This document shows positions 61,464 through 64,000 of a stretch of 64,000 nucleotides of DNA, in pieces (the stretch's first letter is position 1; each line of letters begins with the position of its first letter). Source of the stretch: Palsa-504 sp963739615 (GTDB lineage Bacteria > Actinomycetota > Actinomycetes > Streptosporangiales > Streptosporangiaceae); contig CAVUBD010000015.1 of the NCBI GenBank assembly GCA_963739615.1, positions 124,001 to 188,000 of the forward strand. Reading direction: 5' to 3'. The translations under genes were made by a program, and so were the position numbers. The notes beneath the pieces are model-generated. The model had not been told where the DNA came from, did no database searches, and worked only from the letters and a program-made list of their open reading frames with translations.

Positions 61464-62138
61464 TTACTTGCCGCCTTTTTTGCGCGCCCGCTTAGCCGCA
61501 GGTGCGGGCTTCCAGTCGAACCTCAGCTGCCCGGCCGCGAACCGCATCGCCAGGTCGTACGTGCGCTGCGGCGGAACCTCCGGGTCCTCAAGCGCGATCT
61601 GCACGGCCAGCCCGTCGAGCAGGGCGGACAGCGTGATCGCGAAGTCGTCCGCGTCCACGGACGCGAACTCGCCGGCTTCCTGGCTGGCCAGCACGATGGA
61701 GCGGATGGTCTCCCGCCACCGCTCGTCAGACTTCTGCCGTACCGCGGCCACCCCCGGGTTCCGCGGCGAAAGCGCCCAGAGGTCCAGCCACAGCAGCCAC
61801 CAGCTGCGCGGCTCCGGATCGGTGCCGGGCAGGCAGATCATGGCCACGAGCTCGGCCAGCCGCCCGGCCGCGGACGGGATTTTCGCCATCCGCCGGACGT
61901 TCTCGGCGTACCAGGAGTCTTCCGAGAACCTGATCGCCTCGGTGAGCAGCTGGTCGCGGGTCTTGAAGTAGTAGATGACCAGCGCCGGGCTCGTCCCGGT
62001 CCGCTCGGCCACATCGGCGATCCTGGTGTCGGCGTACCCTCGCTCGACGATGACCTCAAGCGCCGCCCGCAGCATCTGCTCCCGACGTGCCTCGCCGGCC
62101 TCCGCCCGGCCACCCTCACCTCGTCCAGCCTCAGCCAT
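61464..62138 (-). CDS. TetR-family regulator (BetI-like)
   Basis: A 224-residue repressor. The helix-turn-helix is AALEVIVERGYADTRIADVA and TGTSPALVIYYFKTRDQLLT (~residues 25-65). The ligand domain has WWLLWLDLWALSPRNPGVAA and ITLSALLDGLAVQIALEDPE, as in BetI/TetR_C_6 regulators. The tail is Lys/Arg-rich (KRARKKGGK). Its likely operator lies about 70 bases upstream at 62208 and a near-identical copy at 59042, which suggests control of itself, the neighbouring genes and the nhaA region. Confidence 0.88.
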   Translation of the reverse strand: MAEAGRGEGGRAEAGEARREQMLRAALEVIVERGYADTRIADVAERTGTSPALVIYYFKTRDQLLTEAIRFSEDSWYAENVRRMAKIPSAAGRLAELVAMICLPGTDPEPRSWWLLWLDLWALSPRNPGVAAVRQKSDERWRETIRSIVLASQEAGEFASVDADDFAITLSALLDGLAVQIALEDPEVPPQRTYDLAMRFAAGQLRFDWKPAPAAKRARKKGGK

Positions 62139-62207
62139 TTTGACCGCTCCAGCTCGCTCAAGCCGTTCCCTCGTTGGCGGCCTTGTGGGTAATCGTAGCA
62201 GCTTCTA

Positions 62208-62225
62208 GACTGAATGTTCAGTCAA
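62208..62225. promoter_or_regulatory. TetR operator next to its gene
   Basis: GACTGAATGTTCAGTC (62208-62223) is a perfect inverted repeat around TG, continued by AA. It lies between tetR (minus) and the truncated FAD oxidoreductase (plus), the usual place for an autoregulated divergent promoter. Confidence 0.65.
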
Positions 62226-62234
62226 TCTTTCGGG

Positions 62235-62715
62235 AGGCGCGGCTACAAGATCTTCCCGATGGGCCCGTACTACCAGGCCTTTCCCGAGGGCGGGTCGATC
62301 AAGCTGTATGCCGACGACGCCAAGCGCAACTACGACGAGGTGTCCCGCTGGTCGAAGAAGGACGCCGACGCGATGCCCCGCTGGGACGCCTGGCTGGCCG
62401 GCCTGGCCGACGTGCTGGGACCGCTGCTGCTCACCGTGCCGCCGAACCTCGGCTCCCGGCGGCCCCGCGACCTCGCCGAGACGCTCCGGCTGGCCTGGCG
62501 CCACCGTAACCTGGGCGTGCGCACGATCGCCGACGTGACCCGGCTGATGACGATGTCGATCGCCGACCTGCTCGACGACTGGTTCACCTCACCGCAGGTC
62601 AAGGGCGCGCTCGCGGTGAACGGCGTGATCGGGACCTGGGCCGGGCCCTACGAGCCAGGCACCGCCTACGTGATGGCGCACCACTCCATCGGCGACGTCG
62701 GCGACGGCCACCTCG
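62235..62715 (+). pseudogene. FAD oxidoreductase remnant (middle part only)
   Basis: The frame reads GYKIFPMGPYYQAFPEGGSI, YADDAKRNYDEVSRWSKKDA, DLAETLRLAWRHRNLGVRTI and GTAYVMAHHSIGDVGDGHLG. These match the interior of phytoene-dehydrogenase-like oxidoreductases. The N-terminal FAD loop is missing: the sequence begins directly after the TetR operator. The C-terminal part is also gone, and the frame passes at once into a CoA-ligase remnant. Confidence 0.7.
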
Positions 62716-62725
62716 GCACCGCGAT

Positions 62726-63750
62726 GCTGGAAGCGCGCAGCATCGCCCTGGTCGGGGCCAGCGCGCGGCCGGGCCGCCTGGGCGCGCGGATGATCGCCGA
62801 GGTGGCCAGGAGCCCGTCGCGGCCGCGCACTTACCTGGTCAACGGCCGCACGCAGGGGCGACCGTTCGGCCGTCATCTTCGGCAGTGCCTTCCTCCCCGG
62901 GCTGCGGGACCGGCTGGCCACGACGGCCGCGTCGGCCGCGTCGGCCGCGTCGGCCGGGATGGCGGTGTGCGGGGCCGGGTGCATGGGGTTCGTGAACGTG
63001 GCCAGGGGCCTGCGGGCCATCGGGTACGTCGAGCCCGACCCGCCGCCCGGGCCGGTGGCGCTGATCACCCACTCGGGTTCGGTGTTCTCCGCGATGCTGC
63101 GGGCCCGCCGCGGCTTCGGCTTCAGCCTGGCCGTCTCGTCCGGCCAGGAGCTCGTCACCACCGCCGCGGCCTACGCCGGGTACGCGCTGGGGCTGGCGGA
63201 GACCAAGGTGCTCGCGCTGGTGCTCGAGGCGATCAGGGACGCGCCCGACCTGCGGGCGGTCCTCGCCCAGGCCCAGGCGGCGGACGTGCCGGTGGTGCTG
63301 CTCAGCGTGGGCGGGTCCGACGCCGGGCGGGCCATGGTGTCGGCCCATTCCGGCGCGCTCCAGCCGCTGGCCGGACCGCCTCGCCCGCCATCCCGGCGCC
63401 GCGATCCTGTTCGACCTGCTCCGCGACTACGGCATCCGGACCGTGCGCGCCCGCCCCGCCTCGTCCCGCGCCGAGGCCCTCGCCGCCGCCGCCGAGATCG
63501 GCTACCCGGTCGTGCTCAAGACCGACGAGCCGGGCATCGCCCACAAGTCGGACGTCGGCGGGGTCCGCCTCGCCCTCGGCGATCCCGCCGCCCTCGCCGC
63601 CGCCTACGACGAGATGGCTCCCCGCCTGGGCCCCCGCGCCCTGGTCTGCGAGACGGCCGCCCCAGGTACCGAACTGGCCCTGGGCCCGACCCGCGACGCC
63701 TCCCTCGGCCCGCTGCTCGTGGTCAGCGCCGGCGACGCCGTCCTGGCTTG
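62726..63750 (+). pseudogene. ADP-forming acyl-CoA synthetase remnant
   Basis: From ATG 62726 the frame reads MLEARSIALVGASARPGRLG, the CoA-binding start. Near 62865 it changes frame and loses a segment, then continues GMAVCGAGCMGFVNVARGLR, VALITHSGSVFSAMLRARRG and VVLLSVGGSDAGRAMVSAHS. Near 63380 it shifts again to ILFDLLRDYGIRTVRARPA and YPVVLKTDEPGIAHKSDVGG, the ATP-grasp part. It stops at a hairpin without the normal C terminus. At least two frame changes and a deletion make it non-functional. Confidence 0.75.
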
Positions 63751-63771
63751 GCGTGGACAAGCCAGGACGGC
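63737..63771. terminator. Perfect 14-base hairpin at the end of the lectin gene
   Basis: GCCGTCCTGGCTTG (63737-63750) pairs fully with CAAGCCAGGACGGC (63758-63771) over a 7-base loop. It lies 40 bases past the stop of the minus-strand PLL-type gene and cuts off the CoA-ligase remnant on the other strand. It is probably a bidirectional terminator. Confidence 0.65.
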
Positions 63772-63810
63772 GCTGCTATCGGATGGTCCTGGCCCTAAGG
63801 CCGGGTGCGG

Positions 63811-64000
63811 TTACCCTGCGTCAAAGATCCCGCCGAGAGGCTCCCAGCCGGTCTGCGAGGGCCCCCAGGCCCCGTTCCAGTACTTGTGGAACATCTCGTT
63901 GTTGGTGCCCAGGCCGAAGATGTCGAGCCTGCCGCGTCCCCACGACGCGACCGCAGGCGCGCTGTTGAAGACCCCGCCGAGGGCCTCCCAGCCGGTCTGG
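63811..64000 (-). CDS. PLL-type beta-propeller lectin, C-terminal end (runs off the right edge)
   Basis: The minus-strand frame reads QTGWEALGGVFNSAPAVASW, GRGRLDIFGLGTNNEMFHKY, WNGAWGPSQTGWEPLGGIFD, then AG and a TAA stop at 63811. This is one and a half blades of the repeat (WGxGRLDxFxxGTxNxMxHKxWxG) found in PLL-like fucose-binding lectins and in propeller tails of secreted actinobacterial enzymes. The N-terminal part lies beyond position 64000, so an attached catalytic domain is possible. Confidence 0.8.
   Translation of the reverse strand, partial: QTGWEALGGVFNSAPAVASWGRGRLDIFGLGTNNEMFHKYWNGAWGPSQTGWEPLGGIFDAG

Noticed and set aside
1..64000. tRNA and rRNA genes
   Set aside because: I looked by eye for T-loop and acceptor patterns and rRNA landmarks and found none. 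A tRNA scan would be decisive.

Overview
This is GC-rich DNA, apart from a lower-GC patch near 26-28.6 kb. Codon use and gene families point to an actinobacterium, probably a soil or filamentous lineage near Streptosporangiales. The evidence is a DUF222/HNH (13E12-type) protein, ECF sigma factors with extra C-terminal domains, a PknB-like kinase with a Septum_form domain, an IdeR-type iron box, a cysteine-ending sulfur leader peptide of the Streptomyces type, a cyanophycin gene pair, and GTG starts. The assignment below phylum is inference. I saw no rRNA, tRNA or CRISPR array.

Left part (1-19.7 kb): a cyanophycinase-cyanophycin synthetase operon (partial at the edge) with a readable promoter; a PHP-UvrD helicase; decayed PAP2 and DUF1206 genes; a phospholipase C-like esterase; a DUF222/HNH protein; an ISAs1-type transposase remnant; a three-gene operon built around a CHAP + GH73 cell-wall hydrolase between two single-pass membrane proteins; an alpha/beta hydrolase; and a frameshifted STAND-like NTPase.

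Middle part (19.9-39.5 kb): an RDD membrane protein; a broken sigma factor carrying an Ig-like tail; an FAD oxidoreductase; a Ser/Thr kinase; remnants of a sugar ABC/LacI locus; two tandem lectin-effector genes (bulb lectin + SLT and bulb lectin + CAP) that share an almost identical lectin half; PspA; an IS110 fragment; a GNAT; an MFS exporter; a VOC protein; an FAH hydrolase; a fadD remnant; a CurA-like reductase; a sacsin-like GHKL ATPase broken by a frameshift; and an SGNH hydrolase.

Right part (39.5-64 kb): a TauD dioxygenase behind a sulfur leader peptide and a palindromic operator; a TANGO2-like protein; two ECF sigma factors, the second frameshifted into its membrane partner; a glutathionyl-hydroquinone reductase; a hydrolase-carboxylesterase operon; an iron-regulated Fbp-type ferric ABC operon; a D,D-carboxypeptidase; an amidohydrolase-aldo/keto reductase pair; an NhaA-thioredoxin fusion; an alcohol dehydrogenase; a TetR regulator whose operator recurs upstream of nhaA; collapsed ABC ATPase, FAD oxidoreductase and CoA-ligase genes; and the 3' end of a PLL-type lectin.

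Two themes stand out. Many genes are decayed by internal deletion or gene-gene junction, which sequencing error cannot explain, and several more carry single frameshifts, which it could. The best candidate for a new system is the tandem lectin-effector pair at 26967-28634.
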